Notes: generated from the letters alone by a model not told the origin. A stretch of DNA of 64,000 nt from Sipunculus nudus (GCA_026874595.1 CM049321.1:47177797-47241796), one strand, 5' to 3'; positions 47,935 to 60,687 are shown, counted from the stretch's first letter. Translations and numbers: made by a program.

Positions 47935-49401
47935 CTTGAACTGTCGGTTCAGGATAGCCTGGCAAAGATAAACTGAACAATTGATCAAATCTTGAGGATG
48001 ATCCGGATCACCAACTGGATCCAGGATTATTTTAAAAGAAAATACAACATTCCTGAGAATGATATATTGGGGGTAATCAGTTGCCATGTTAAGTTTGTCG
48101 CCACTAGATGGCGCTCATTATGCGATAAGTTATAGTATAACTTTCAGTGACTGTCCTTCTGTGTTTATCACATAATTCTGACAATGCCATATGGGGGTAA
48201 TTAGCTGCCTTGGCGCAGATCTGCGTTCTCTCAGTGCAAATTTCCAGTTGTATATGTTTTAATTCGCCATTGATATTTGCGTTGTGTTTACTTAACTTTC
48301 GATTAATTCAGAAACCTCATCTGGAACTGTTTGTCCTCTTTTTGAACCGTCTGCAGCCGAACAAAATAGTCACGTCACATTCCTATCGGAACACGGGGGC
48401 AGAGGGCCTCAGATCCCGATTCAGAGCATAAAACTGAGTCCTGCCTTCGTACACAATCGTAGTGGCCGACAGAGGCTTAACTTGAAATATTTCTGGGTTT
48501 GTTGAGATGTAAGGACAACGACCCCCCCCCCCCCCTCCCCCCTTAGGACACACTTTGTATTATTCCGGACAGTTCAAGACCAGACACGTGGATATCAAAG
48601 GCTTGGTCACAAAATATTCCCGTGGCAAAAGTCCAGTGTCATCACCATTGATTACAATATATATTATATGCGAATAACACGGACATATACTGAATTTTCA
48701 CTCAGTCAGGAAAAAAATGCTGAGTAAACATCACTATGTAGGTTTGCTATATTATTGCAAGGCTTTACTTAATCCTTTAACATAGACCTTGATACGGACA
48801 CGATTACAGATAAGAACGTATTTTGAACTGGAGATCTGCATTCTCACGAATGCAAGCCTCAGCCATTCATTTATTCGGCCCATATTCCGAGGTTCATTCG
48901 TTCATAAGTAACTGTAATTTTGTGAATATTTGTCGATGACGTTCTAAATACACAAACGGGAATGGCCGCATACCCTCCCGGTAGAGGCAGTGAGTCCAGC
49001 TTTAAAGGGTTGTTTCCATGTGCGCGTATATGCGTGAAAAATCGATCATATGATTTTGTAACTGGGATGTTCCCATGCGTCCGTATGCGTATGTGCGTCT
49101 ATGCGTATATGCGAATGTGCGTATATGCGTAAAAATCGCCACAGGAGCGACTTTCACGCATAGGACCTGCGTCAACCGAGGAATTCAGGGTAAAATGGCG
49201 TCACTTAACCGTCTTTTTGAGGAAGGCCATAAATATACGCTGCCAGTTCACTCATAAATGCATATACGCGTTCATGAAATCATATCTATTGTTTTATGCA
49301 TAAACGCACATACCCATATAGGCGCACGTGGAAACACAGCTTAAGCAAGGTGTGCCGTTCATTCAGAAAGCATCGACACCTTTGTCCCTTTGACAGAAGG
49401 C
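47935..49401 (+). repeat. Tandem duplication, unit 1
   Basis: From CTTGAACTGTCGG to TTTGACAGAAGGC; repeated immediately as 49402-50838 with few substitutions, a poly-C length change and a roughly 20-bp deletion. The unit contains a CACTAGATGGCGCTCATTA motif, a G-rich/C-rich stretch, an RTE-like tail piece (48864-48970) and a TTAA-type MITE (49006-49340). No gene is recognised within it. Confidence 0.85.
49006..49340. mobile_element. TTAA-type MITE in duplication unit 1
   Basis: TTAA at 49002-49005 and 49341-49344 flank inverted ends GTTTCCATGTGCGCGTATATG and its imperfect complement. Near each end are many copies of TATGCGTATGTGCG. Related ends to 4086-4453. Confidence 0.7.
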
Positions 49402-50838
49402 CTTGAACTGTCGGTTTAGGATAGCCTGGCAAAGATAAACTGAACAATTGATCAAATCTTGAGGATGATCCGGATCACCAACTGGATCCAGGATTATTTT
49501 AAAAGAAAATACAACATTCCTGAGAATGATATATTGGGGGTAATCAGCTGCCATGTTAAGTTTGTCGCCACTAGATGGCGCTCATTACGCGATAAGTTAT
49601 AGTATAACTTTCAGTGACTGTCCTTCTGTGTTTATCACATAATTCTGACAATGCCATATGGGGGTAATTAGCTGCCTTGGCGCAGATCTGCGCTCTCTCA
49701 GTGCAAATTTCCAGTTGTATATGTTTGATTCGCCATTGATATTTGCGTTGTGTTTACTTAACTTTCGATTAATTCAGAAACCTCATCTGGAACTGTTTGT
49801 CCTCCTTTTGCACTTTCTGCAGCCGAACAAAATAGTCACGTCACATTCCTATCGGAACACGGGGGCAGAGGGCCTCAGATCCCGATTCAGAGCATAAAAC
49901 TGAGTTCTGCCTTTATACACAATCGTAGTGGCCGACAGAGGCTTAACTTGAAATATTTCTGGGTTTGTTGAGATGTAAGGACAACGACCCCCCTCCCCCC
50001 TTAGGACACACTTTGTATTATTCCGGACAGTTCAAGACCAGACACGTGGATATCAAAGGCTTGGTCACAAAATATTCCCGTGGCAAAAGTCCAGTGTCAT
50101 CACCATTGATTACAATATAGATTATATGCTAATAACACGGACATACTGAATTTTCACTCAGTCAGGAAAAAAATGCTGAGAAAACATCACTATGTAGGTT
50201 TGCTTTATTATTGCAAGGCTTTACTTAATCCTTTAACATAGACCTTGATACGGACACGATTACAGATAAGAACGTATTTTGAACTGGAGATCTGCATTCT
50301 CACGAATGCAAGCCTCAGCCATTCATTTATTCGGCCCATATTCCGAGGTTCATTCGTTCATAAGTAACTGTAATTTTGTGAATATTTGTTGATGACGTTC
50401 TAAATACACAAACGGGAATGGACGCATAACCTCCCGGCGGAGGGGTGTTTCCATGTGCGCGTATATGCGTGAAAAATCGATCATATGATTTTGTAACTGG
50501 GGTGTTCCCATGTGTCCGTATGCGTATGTGCGTATATGCGTATAAGCGAATGTGCGTATATGCGTAAAATTCGCCACAGGAGCGATTTTCACGCATAGGA
50601 CCTGCGTGAACTCAGGAATTCAGGGTAAAATGGCGTCACTTAACCGTCTTTTTGTGGAAGGCCATAAATATATGCTGCCAGTTCACTCATAAATGCATAT
50701 ACGCGTTCATGGAATCATATCTATTGTTTCATGCATATATGCACATACCCATATAGGCGCATGTGGAAACACAGCTTAAGCAAGGTAAGCCGTTCATTCA
50801 GAAAGCATCGACACCCTTGTCCTTTTGACAGAAGAGAG
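49402..50838 (+). repeat. Tandem duplication, unit 2
   Basis: Second copy of 47935-49401, offset 1,467 bp at its start and about 1,435 bp at its end. It ends where similarity stops after CCTTTTGACAGAAG. High identity implies a recent event. Confidence 0.85.
50441..50775. mobile_element. TTAA-type MITE in duplication unit 2
   Basis: Copy of 49006-49340. The right TTAA (50776-50779) is kept, but the left one is lost in the small deletion near 50438. Confidence 0.65.
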
Positions 50839-50965
50839 TTTGTCATTCTCACCGAGAGACGTCAGAGTGACATCATATGCATTATCGAAAATTGGGCCAA
50901 ATATTTCTTTCTCCTGGATTTCTGACTACACGTTGTCTACGCCTTATGGAATCATGATAGACAAG

Positions 50966-50968
<3 letters not shown>

Positions 50969-51015
<47 letters not shown>
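50969..51015. repeat. (TA)n microsatellite
   Basis: Perfect TA dinucleotides. Confidence 0.95.
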
Positions 51016-51017
<2 letters not shown>

Positions 51018-51055
51018 GACGAGGATTATACCAGTGACGCGATTTCCATTTGAAA

Positions 51056-51345
51056 GGTTAAGGTAAAGGGGTTATAGTCTGATATCGCCGACGAATGTCA
51101 GTCTCATCCGACTTTTCCTGGCTCTCCGTGCATGGGGCATACAACCAAGCAGCCACACACTGCGCTGGATGGTTATTTGTTCTATATTTGCCCGCCGCCG
51201 ATGAACAGTACCCTTTCACTTCTGGGTTGAGAGAGCGCACCCTCATTATAAAACTTTGGCTTCGAGTCTTACGTGGAAAGCGTTCTGATCGGAACGCGAA
51301 ACCACAACCTTGCGGCCCACAATTACATGTACTACAAAGTACATG
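51056..51345 (-). mobile_element. SINE family copy, minus strand
   Basis: Collinear with 60688-61005: GATATCRCCGACGA, TGTCAGTCTCATCCGAC, CCGCCG.TGA.CAGTACCC, GAGAGAGCGCAC.CT, AACC.CA..CTTGCGG. Read on the minus strand it would begin near its right end with the tRNA-like head. That head is diverged here. Confidence 0.55.
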
Positions 51346-51399
51346 ATCTTGAAAAGAAACTCGGCCACCAGAAAGCGAACCTCAGGGATTAACTTGGAA

Positions 51400-51580
51400 T
51401 TGCTTTGACTCGGATAAACTGGGGTCCCCCCCCCCAACCTGTTTTGAGGGTTCAGACCAACTTTTGCGGCCAGAAAACTCCTCCCCCCTTTCTTCCGGAC
51501 ATGGGAAACAATTTATTTATCATTAGTTCTCCTGGGCTGGACCCATTCTTTTCCTAAATCAAGGATTCTCCCATAGGGAT
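51400..51580. mobile_element. Fragment of the poly-C GGATCC-type element
   Basis: GGTCCCCCCCCCCAACC, GTTTTGAGGGTTCAGACC, TTTTCCTAAATCAAGGATTC resemble the middle and right parts of the elements at 24425 and 57193. Ends degraded. Confidence 0.45.
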
Positions 51581-51599
51581 TTTACGTTAATATTTCTAG

Positions 51600-52480
51600 A
51601 CAATCGTGAAAATTTCTTGAAAACTAACGGAATTTAAAAAAATTTATATATCACGATATCTGAGCGTATCCCCGCCAACAGGTACGCATTTTAGCTCACG
51701 TATTTTCACTGTTATTTGTCTTCAACCAACCCCGATACTAATGGCTACACTATGGTTTATTTCCTGGCCGGTATGTTTAAATTGATTTCATAGGAAATGA
51801 GGGGACCTTTTTCACCCTAGCGTCAACATTAGATGAGATTTACTTAAACTGTTATACTTAATAAATCATCGATCGGGTATAATGACCTCTCCTAAAATAT
51901 GTATAGTTGTTTAAAGTCAATATCCGGTTTGCCAAGAGGGAGGACGAAAATTTAACGAAGGTCTCAAACTGCCCAAGATATAATACTCGCTGAACTCCAT
52001 ATGATCCGACGCGCCGGCGTCATGATTGTACACAAGTCACTCCTGAAGATAGCTGGATGGCTGTTTCAGATTCATTCGTTTTTTTGTGTATCTGTCTATT
52101 TAACAATAAGTTTTTTTATAAGCACTATTTTAAACCCCCATTCAATGCAGACATTTACTCCTGCGATTATAATATAGTATTTACACACGTAAGTAAATTT
52201 AAGTATGTTATGTAAGTATATTGTGTGGTGTGAACTGACTTGTTCATGTAAAACAAAAATGCTCCTGCTTGGAGTCCATTAACTTGAATTAATTTTAGAG
52301 TATATTTGCACGACCTCAGGATGTGATGCAAAGGTATATTTTTCATGCGAAGGACTTTACATGTTAAGTATAGCGTTTCATGTATGCAGATTTGTTGTTT
52401 GAATATAGAAGCAAATAGTAATTTGTAAAAAGGAAATTCGGATTTCATATTCACACATTGCCGCCTCGCTGCTGAGATTT
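51600..52480. other. Gene-poor stretch
   Basis: AT-rich sequence with no recognised gene or repeat. Confidence 0.4.
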
Positions 52481-52482
52481 AA

Positions 52483-52775
52483 GCCAGCTATTCGCCTATC
52501 TTTCTGTATACCTTTTGTGATGTTTGGCTTACTCTGTGTACACATTAATGAACTGTATGTAGGTAAATCCTGTTAACAAAAGTCCGGCAACGCATCTGCA
52601 ATGGATGTATCGGCTTGTTTATTTACAAGCTCCTAGTCAACACGATGCATGCACCAACGATGCCGAACTGAAAAAAAACATGTATTCTAAGGTGGTTTTT
52701 TTTTGCATATATATACGGAGGTTTAATGGTCAATAGCTGCAAAACACCCTTTGTAAAACTTTGTTGTGTTTATTT
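52483..52775 (+). repeat. Segment paralogous to 36539-36830
   Basis: Partner of that segment. A weaker resemblance also exists between 54020-54130 (CAAGGTGGTTATGTTAATTC) and 24780-24960, so parts of the ATP-grasp flank may exist here too, though no third ATP-grasp exon was found. Confidence 0.55.
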
Positions 52776-52799
52776 TTCCACCAGATGTCCTTTACGACC

Positions 52800-54850
52800 A
52801 GTAAGGTGGGAATCTATGACCTGGGACTAAAATTGTGCACATATTTAAACTTTTGAAATTCAGCTATACTGGCTCAAAAAGGATAATGCAGAAAACGGAA
52901 AAACAGTTTGAAATTGGTAGTTTTGCACTAGAAAGGGCACAAAAAAAATTTACTCAAATACAGTAATAAACTCATCAACCCCTATTAGCCTTCCTTTGGT
53001 ATGGTTGCAGCCTTAATAGATCTAGGAGATTATTGAAATCGCGTCACTGGTGCATAGTGACAAAGTCATTGAACTTTTATTTTGCCATCAGACAAGCTAC
53101 TACTGAACTCAAATTACCTACCAAAATTAAGATTTTGAGTGTTGACATTTCTAGAAATCAATAGTCCTTTCTTTAAAGAGGAAAGTATAAGGGCGAAGAA
53201 AGGTTCATCGAAGATTAAGACAGTCACTTTTGTTACCTACTGTCATGACAATCAATACCCTCGCACGCAAAGTGACATCAGACAAGGTCATGTGATCACT
53301 TTCCCTTTCGATCGGATGAAAACAATTATGTGCAAAACGGATCGGTTTCTTTCAAGATCAGCGTTTTAAACCAAAATAAGCTTACCTCAAAGGGAACAGA
53401 TTCTTATGACATGAAACGGATTTTGTTTAAAAGAATACAAAGGAACTGTTGGCCTGGGTTTACTTATTTTCGTGCTTTGGACAGATGTTGTAATGAAAGG
53501 AAACTTTTTTTGTGTTAGCACAGTACACCGATTTACATGTTATAGATACCGCTAAGACACTGTGGAATTCTTAGAAAAGCACTTTGCCTATTGGTTTATT
53601 GAACATTTTATCGCACGCCCTGATAAAGGTGATTCGCTTGTACGGAGGAGTTTACAGGTTCCTTCCTTCAGTTACAGTAATACACTCAGCTATCTCCATT
53701 TTCCACATTCCTATTTATAATATCTTTTATATTTATCATTTATTATTTATATGTACATCGTCTTTTTATTATAATTTTCTATTAGTTTTTGTCTAGAAAT
53801 TATAGTTAAATCGGGGATTTTGCATAACTTTATTTCTAGTTAAACCGTTTTTACCAATTTTATTTTACTATCGAGTTTTCTCTGTTGTCTTTGTATCAGA
53901 GAATAGCACAAAATATTGAACGTCATTTCGGATATATTCTGTTCAGTGTTTTAATAAAAATCAGGGCTAGTTATTTAAATGTAGCATGGTGTTGCATATA
54001 CTGATATATCTTATTTCACATCATAGTAAGACTGCTTGCAGTGTAGTCCTGGGCACGCAGGTTGTTTTCCGGGCGTGGCTGGCGAGTTTATCAAGGTGGT
54101 TATGTTAATTCTTTGAGTTAATTATCACATTTGGCTTGTTGGCATGGTCACGTTTAAATAACTCTGTTTAATAGATTGGACGCTAACTGGTTTTTCAATT
54201 GAGTGCAAAATCTATTTCTATCGTTGCCACTCCACCCCCGCATATATGTTGAAATGGTGAATTGAAATGGGAAAGCTGCCCTAATTTCACTAGTTAAGGC
54301 TTATTCTTTGGTCTGTTTATTAAAGGTGATAATGACCATTTCCAACATATTTAAAGTTATATAATGTTGAGAGGAGTTAAGTTTAGAGAGGAATAACGCT
54401 ATTTTTTTATCACGCCCAAATTCCTAGGTACAGTAGGGGGCATTTAACCAGTGAAATATATTCAGCATAAGTTGTTTTTATAAGGTCCTGGACTTATAGT
54501 AAATATTCAAAGAATACATGATTCAACATTTCATAACAATAGAATACGTAAACATAGATAAAAATCATGTTTAAATGTGATATATGAAATACAATAAATG
54601 ACAATGAATGTATTACTTAAAATACACTCACAGTAAGTCCCATTGACACAATTGGTTCAGCATGAGAAAAAAAAATATATATATAAATACCCAGTGTCTG
54701 TGCCCCGCATGGCATGCAGGGTTTATTAATGAGTAGCAGGTCAGAGAGCGTATACCCACCTGGTTAATTAATACAAACAGGTAAACGTATAACGGTTGGT
54801 ATGGCGCTGAGTTCATTACTTAAGTGCCCGCTCTTAGGGCCCTGTGTGTA
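52800..54850. other. Gene-poor stretch
   Basis: No exon is convincing. Frames at 53139-53369 and 53584-53796 have no splice or motif support. Confidence 0.4.
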
Positions 54851-54889
54851 TATTAGCGGGATATTAAGTAATAGGTGTTTAATTGTGTA

Positions 54890-55154
54890 GGATTGCTTGA
54901 GCTTTCGCTCACACTGGAGCTGGCTCGGGTACAGAGGACCGCTGTATTAACACAGAGCTTATGTACGTACATTGATTTTTCTGACTTGAGTGGTGTGAGG
55001 GTCGTCGTTCAGTGCTCCACGTCTCGCGGCCACGTAAACACGGGTAGATAGCAATACTTAATGTCGTTTCTGCTGGACTGTACATTCATTTAACCATTTA
55101 CATTTGGACAAGCAAACGCTGAAATATTGTTCATCAAGGAAACGAACCAAACAG
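54890..55154 (+). other. Possible promoter/5' UTR exon
   Basis: Less AT-rich than its surroundings, with CTCGCGGCCACGTAAACACGG, ending at ACCAAACAG|GTAGTG (donor at 55155). No open frame. Could be the non-coding first exon of the gene whose coding start is at 62532, but this is a guess from strand and spacing. Confidence 0.2.
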
Positions 55155-55689
55155 GTAGTGTTTATTTATTATTATTAGTTTTTTTTTTTTCATACATGTT
55201 TGTTCTCTAACGATGGGTTAATCTTAGTGCTATAAAAATGCCACTGTCAACGTCGACAGCCTTAACGCCCTGATGGTGTTTAGTTTGGTATGGCTCTTTT
55301 GTTAAACAAGCATTAGACATATTTATAACGAAATAGCAATGATACGTAATAAGATGGGAAAGCTCTCTTATAACTTACATTAAACGGATATACATATTAC
55401 ATAACCTGAATACAGACGGGTGGCCATTAAATATGAGCCAGGCTGTAACTGAGTATTATCATTACTCGATCATAGAAGGTGAAATGGTACATGAAAGGTG
55501 ACTTTACATATCTGTTTCGCTCTCTGTCTGTCTGCCTGCCTGTCTGTCTCTCACACACATGCGCACACACATATATCTATTTATAAATATATATATATAT
55601 ATCCCCTTAGGACACATTTGGTATCGCTCCCGACATATCATTCACGCGTATATCCGAAGGAATTGCATAACAAAAATTTTCGTGCCACC

Positions 55690-55835
55690 ACCGTCAATTA
55701 TAATATGTACGTATGTATGTATGTGTGTATGTATGTATGTATGTATTCATGTGTATGTATGTTGGTATGTTTGTGTTTATGTATGTGTATATGTGTATGC
55801 ATGTCTATATGTGATTATGTATGTTTGTATGTGGA
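55690..55835. repeat. Imperfect (GTAT)n tetranucleotide repeat
   Basis: Copies of GTAT/TGTG words over about 145 bp; the Tyr/Cys/Val-rich frames across it are not genes. Confidence 0.85.
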
Positions 55836-55871
55836 AAGTGGTTGTTAAGTTAATTCTCCTTGCCTAAATTA

Positions 55872-55874
<3 letters not shown>

Positions 55875-55931
<57 letters not shown>
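55875..55931. repeat. (TA)n microsatellite
   Basis: Perfect TA dinucleotides. Confidence 0.95.
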
Positions 55932-55935
<4 letters not shown>

Positions 55936-56273
55936 CTGTCTAACACACATAGTGTGCAAACACACATAGTATTTTTTTCTTTTGTGAAATGAAATTGAAT
56001 TATATAAGAGAAAAAATCATATTAAATGGTAAAATCTGCGAAAGTTGGACTTTGTTTCCCATTTCATGTCAGGACGCGTCCGTCAGGCTCTTAATTATTG
56101 TGTGAATTAATTATAATCATCAGCCTAATTATTAGGCAAACGTTATGGGGAAAGTATATTGAATTTGTGATAATTATTGCACTCGCGTCTGTTATGGCAG
56201 GTTGATGCCTTATTTTTGTGTATTCCCAATTGGCTGTCGTCCCCAAAATCAACCCCTGATTAATCCGTACCGA

Positions 56274-56500
56274 TTCGGCCATGACAGTCGAGTGGTAAAA
56301 CGCTCGGCTCTCTCAGCTGGCGACCCGGGTTTGATCCCTGGCGAGGCTATGAGAGTGAGCTGTAGTGGTTTTACCGGGGTTCTCCGGTTTCGTCCACCTC
56401 TAGACACTAGTGAACGTCATCATCTGAGCCATGGAGAGTGTTGCGATTAGTTACAATGAATATATGTGCCATCCATGTTAAAAGTTAAAGTGTATATTAA
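56274..56500 (+). mobile_element. tRNA-derived SINE with conserved central domain
   Basis: A tRNA-like head has an A box around GTCGAGTGGTAAAACG (56287-56302) and a B box GGTTTGATCCC (56328-56338). A central block GGTTTTACCGGGGTTCTCC (56367-56385) followed by GGTTTCGTCCAC resembles the conserved domain of the widespread Nin-DC/Deuterostome-type marine SINEs. The 3' end is not fixed. Not a functional tRNA: it lacks a clean acceptor stem. Confidence 0.65.
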
Positions 56501-56704
56501 ATATATATCGTCACTGAGCGGAAACGGAGCATTCTAATGTCCATGTGGACAAAGATGGTTTTATTTAAAGGGAGGATTGAGCGGGGGTTGTTCGGGACGT
56601 CTTAACTACTTTCCCATATTCCTTATCGAAATTGTGTTCGTAATAAAAATTAAGTAAATGCTACTCCAGACAATATCCTACCAGGTTCAAATTTATTATA
56701 CTTA

Positions 56705-56895
56705 TCTGTCAGTGCACTTCTACTGCTAGTACTACTACTACTGCTATTACTACTGCCACGACTACTACTTTACCAAATCTGCTACTACAACCCACACCTC
56801 TATAACTTTTGCTACTACTACAGTCACTGCTACTAATATTATTAGTTTTATTACCGCCCTTTTTATTACTACAGCTACTACTGGTACTATATTAT
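56705..56895. repeat. Degenerate (CTA)n trinucleotide repeat
   Basis: Many CTACTA/CTGCTA words over about 190 bp, broken by short unique segments. Confidence 0.8.
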
Positions 56896-57192
56896 TGAAT
56901 GGTAAAAAAGTAGGAAAGTACAAATTTATTTATAATTGCTCTGAAACTGTATTCGTTTCAATACTCGAATTTATATTCCATACTAAATGATTGTTCCAGC
57001 TTTCCTCACAAGATATCAGTACTAGTGACAGTTCTTTATAGGCAAAATATGCTCAACCGACAAATATAATCCTGCCACCGAATAATTCTGAAATTCAAAG
57101 TATTTTCTATATAGATTAAATCTCGATTCCAAACCAATTTTGTTTCAGATATTTTAAACACACAGGGAGAATATCTGACAAATATCCACAGA

Positions 57193-57403
57193 AGCGGATT
57201 AGGGGCGAGGGCCAAGAGTATCCGGACCCCCCCCCCCCCTTTTTTTTCCAGACACCGCAGACCCGTTTTTAAGTGTTTCTGACTAATTTCTGCGCCCTTG
57301 GCCACCTCCACCTTTTGCCTACCTTGGGGACATTATTTTAAGGTTTTGTCATTAGTCCTCCTTGGTTGGGTTCCTCCTTTTCCTAAATCCTGGATCCGCC
57401 CCT
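57193..57403 (-). mobile_element. GGATCC-type short element with poly-C core, copy 2
   Basis: From AGCGGATTAGGGGCGAGG through a C13/T8 core (57229-57248) and TTTTGTCATTAGTCCTCC to AATCCTGGATCCGCCCCTG. Related to 24425-24640; the right end is the intact terminus. Confidence 0.6.
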
Positions 57404-57424
57404 GATCCTTGGTCGAAAACTAAA

Positions 57425-57640
57425 CCTCTTTCAGGCTTTTTGACATACAGGTAAACTTGCGTATCGTGATACATATAATGCTAAAAAAAACGTGTTTTAG
57501 ATAAGTGATTGATACTCCCCTGAACCCTTGGCGAAAAATTTAAGCCTCTTTCAAGTTTTTTTTTTTTTTACTTACAGGTAAACTTGCGTATCGTGATACA
57601 CACAGTGCCAAAAAAACGGGTTTTCGGCAAGTGACTGCTA
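57425..57640 (+). repeat. Two-copy ~118-bp tandem repeat
   Basis: CCTCTTTCAGGCTTTTTGACATACAGGTAAACTTGCGTATCGTGATACA (about 57424) is repeated from about 57543 (CCTCTTTCAAG...CTTACAGGTAAACTTGCGTATC), each followed by a ...AAAAAACG.GTTTT motif and GTGA.TG. Non-coding. Confidence 0.65.
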
Positions 57641-57892
57641 CCCACATCAGTGTATCTATAAATTCTGTGGACATGTACATTATCAATAACAGTATTTCAC
57701 TGAAGTTTTTCTCATTTGAATATGTTTGTCGCTCATTTTATTACATGGTCCAGAGATTTTTGCCAAGTGACGGCGATCACATAGACGATTCATAAATAGA
57801 CGATATAAATGTGGAAATTGCGCATCAAATCGTCAGTGCCTTCTGTGGCCACGTAAACTCTCGTGAATAACAAAATGCGTGAATAACAAACA

Positions 57893-58200
57893 GCTTCTGT
57901 GGCTCAGGGGTAACCCACAGGGCACAAAGCCGGGAGATTCTGAGTTCGAATTTCAGCCGAGGCGGTGAGATTTTTCACGCTCTGTAGATATGGTGAGAAG
58001 GTCGTGCCCATCGGCCAGTTCCACTCACAAACTAGAGCGGCTTTCGTGGATTTTCGGTGGTATGAATCCGCAATGGGGGAGAATATCCAATCAAAGCCCA
58101 TAGATGCAGTAGTCACCGGCCTAGTTAACACCCGGATATGAAATGAGAAGAAGCCTGTGATACTGCCCTGTAATGTAATCCGAAAGCGGGATGAAATTTT
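57893..58200 (+). mobile_element. tRNA-derived SINE
   Basis: A box near TGTGGCTCAGGGGTAACCC (57898-57916) and B box TGAGTTCGAATTTC (57941-57954) give a tRNA-like head. The body continues through GGTGAGATTTTTCACGC and GGTATGAATCCGCAATGGGG to about 58200. Reading frames over it are not genes. Confidence 0.6.
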
Positions 58201-59046
58201 TTTGATGTTGTACATATACTTATAGTTAAGTTAGTATTAAAAATGGATGCAGTTACCTCCAACAAAATCAACTCAAACAAAGTGAGTGATCTTATTCGAA
58301 GGATACACTTTTGTAAACAAAATTTCAGAAGTATTGTTTTTTTAGTAGAAATACTTTTTAAGGATTCGGCAGGGAAAAGTTGGTCTTTGCTCTGATAATG
58401 TCCGAAACTAGACAAGGTATGAAAGACGAAAGAAAAGAACTTTTTCATGTCAAGTGTTAGCTGAAGGTGGCATCCCCAAATCAAACCCTTTTATCAAGAC
58501 AAAGACATTCAATGATTTTAATTTCTTTTAGACCTTATCAAGATATCATCACATTATAATCCGTTGGCAATATTCTTTATCATATCTCAGTTATTGATAA
58601 AATGTTAACTATTGTCAACAAGTTTATTTAAAACTAAAAAAAAAAATATATGATGCATTCTTGGAGGTCAAACCACCGTCACTGGACCTATATTTAAATA
58701 CATGGATATATACCTTCTTAAGTTTTCTTTATATATAGAAATTATACTTATATTTCCTAATATATAATAAAAAAATAAAATTTGAAAGTAACCATTAATT
58801 TAGAGCTGTGATACTTAAGGTAGCCATGTATTTACGTAATAGTAAAATTCAAAATCAATAGAGGCTATTAGTGGCATACGGGAGAATATATACTTGTATT
58901 AAAAGCAGAGAGTGACGTCATTATAGATGTGCGGCGGGCAGATCAAAGGAATAAACTGTCTACATTAATTTCATTTGTAAAAGTAAAGATTTTCTTCACT
59001 TTATATTAAGATAGTATACTTATATTTCACAACATATACTTATATA

Positions 59047-59105
<59 letters not shown>

Positions 59106-59110
59106 ATATG
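59047..59110. repeat. (TA)n microsatellite
   Basis: TA dinucleotides; further TA tracts are at 59180-59206, 59345-59422 and 59655-59705. Confidence 0.95.
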
Positions 59111-59176
59111 AATGTAACCTTTAAATTAGAGGGATTATTTACCATTTAGGACGATATTCACAAAATATGAAAAGAA

Positions 59177-59207
<31 letters not shown>

Positions 59208-59343
59208 ACAATATATTTGATGTGATATAAAATCTTTAATTATTTTTCAAGGATAACGTTAATGTCCCCGGTTAGTGGACTCGACGAAAATAACGTGTGA
59301 CCATTCGTCATAAGCGACATAAGCGAGTTCGGACAAACATGTC

Positions 59344-59393
<50 letters not shown>

Positions 59394-60508
59394 TATATAT
59401 TTATATATATATATATATATATCGCATGTATCCGCGATATAAACTTAACCGGGGTAACCTGTTGTTGATCACTCAGCCAACATCATCCATTTCCACCTGC
59501 CCTTTCCTGTTGCCATAGAGACCGCTGAGTTCCCCATGAAGTAGTGTTGCTTCAAGCAGTTTCAAGTAGTACCAGTGACGTCAATTTACCTTCAATTGTG
59601 TGTGTATGGGGGGGGGGGGGATGACTCGCGGGTATAGGAGGCTAATCAAAGTATATACATATATATATATTTATATATATATATATCATATATATATATA
59701 TGTGTGTGTGTAATTGTCTATATGACACATTTCAGAAATATTACAATTAACTTTAAGGTTTTAAAAAATAAGGTATTACGTTTCCAGATGGGGTCGTAAT
59801 AACGTCTTTCCGCCTACCTCAGACAGGCAAACATGCATGTGCTCGGAAAGGCATTTTTTTTATTTATTTTACCATTCTGATAGAAAGGTTAATGCACAGA
59901 CGTTTTCCACATTAGAAGCTGATGAATAGTAACACACGTAACACAAAAACGAAATATATTACCCAGGTGGTGTTCCAGAGACTATCTATATTTCCTTCAT
60001 ACTCACAAAAAAATGGTCTATAATTTCTTGTACTTGCCGGCATTTAGGGCCTCATTTCCTATATTTTCCTGTTTTTCCCTTCACAATCGGTTTTTTCTGA
60101 TACAACAGTGTTACTATTGAAAACATTCAGTTCTTTTCGTAGCAAATGTGCATGTATGATGGCAGAATGAGGTTTACACTCAGCAAGTATGACTGAAAGT
60201 TTGATATGATGGTATGCTGCATTTGTAGCGGAAAGGCTTTTTTTCTGCGGAAAGGCAAACTTGTATTAATGCCTTTTCGTTGGAAAGGTGAACATTTCAA
60301 TGTAATACGATCCCTGTACAATATATGTTACTTCTAAAGCAGGTTTAGATATAATAATTTTCATAATGAACTCAGAAACTGCACCACAGTCTTTTATTTT
60401 AATTATTTTTATATTTAATTTCCAATATATTAATTTTATTCTTTGAATGTCAGGGGAGATGATTACCTTGACCATCCCCCATGCCAAAACGTGGGGGGGG
60501 TTATATAC

Positions 60509-60545
60509 TATAACCACCCCCATCCCCATCCCCATCCCCACCCCT
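60509..60545. repeat. (CCCCAT)n repeat
   Basis: Five hexanucleotide copies, ending CCCCACCCCT. G-rich on the minus strand and able in principle to form a quadruplex. Confidence 0.85.
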
Positions 60546-60687
60546 GTATTGACCCTTGTATATCACACCGCAGTAGGTAATAATATAACACGTGTGACCA
60601 CACGTTGTACTATAAAGAAGACTTCGTTCAATGCTTGCAACCGTTTCATCACAATTCTGATCAAGGGTTGCTTTAAACAAAAAGGTG

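Noticed and set aside
55498-55867. Overlapping Tyr/Val/Cys-rich frames of over 100 codons
   Set aside because: They cross (GTAT)n and (CA)n-like repeats and encode only low-complexity sequence.
56274-56345. Possible tRNA gene
   Set aside because: A and B boxes are present, but the cloverleaf stems do not close and the sequence runs into a SINE central domain.
58125-58484. 119-codon minus-strand frame
   Set aside because: Part overlaps a SINE, and the rest has no motif or splice support.
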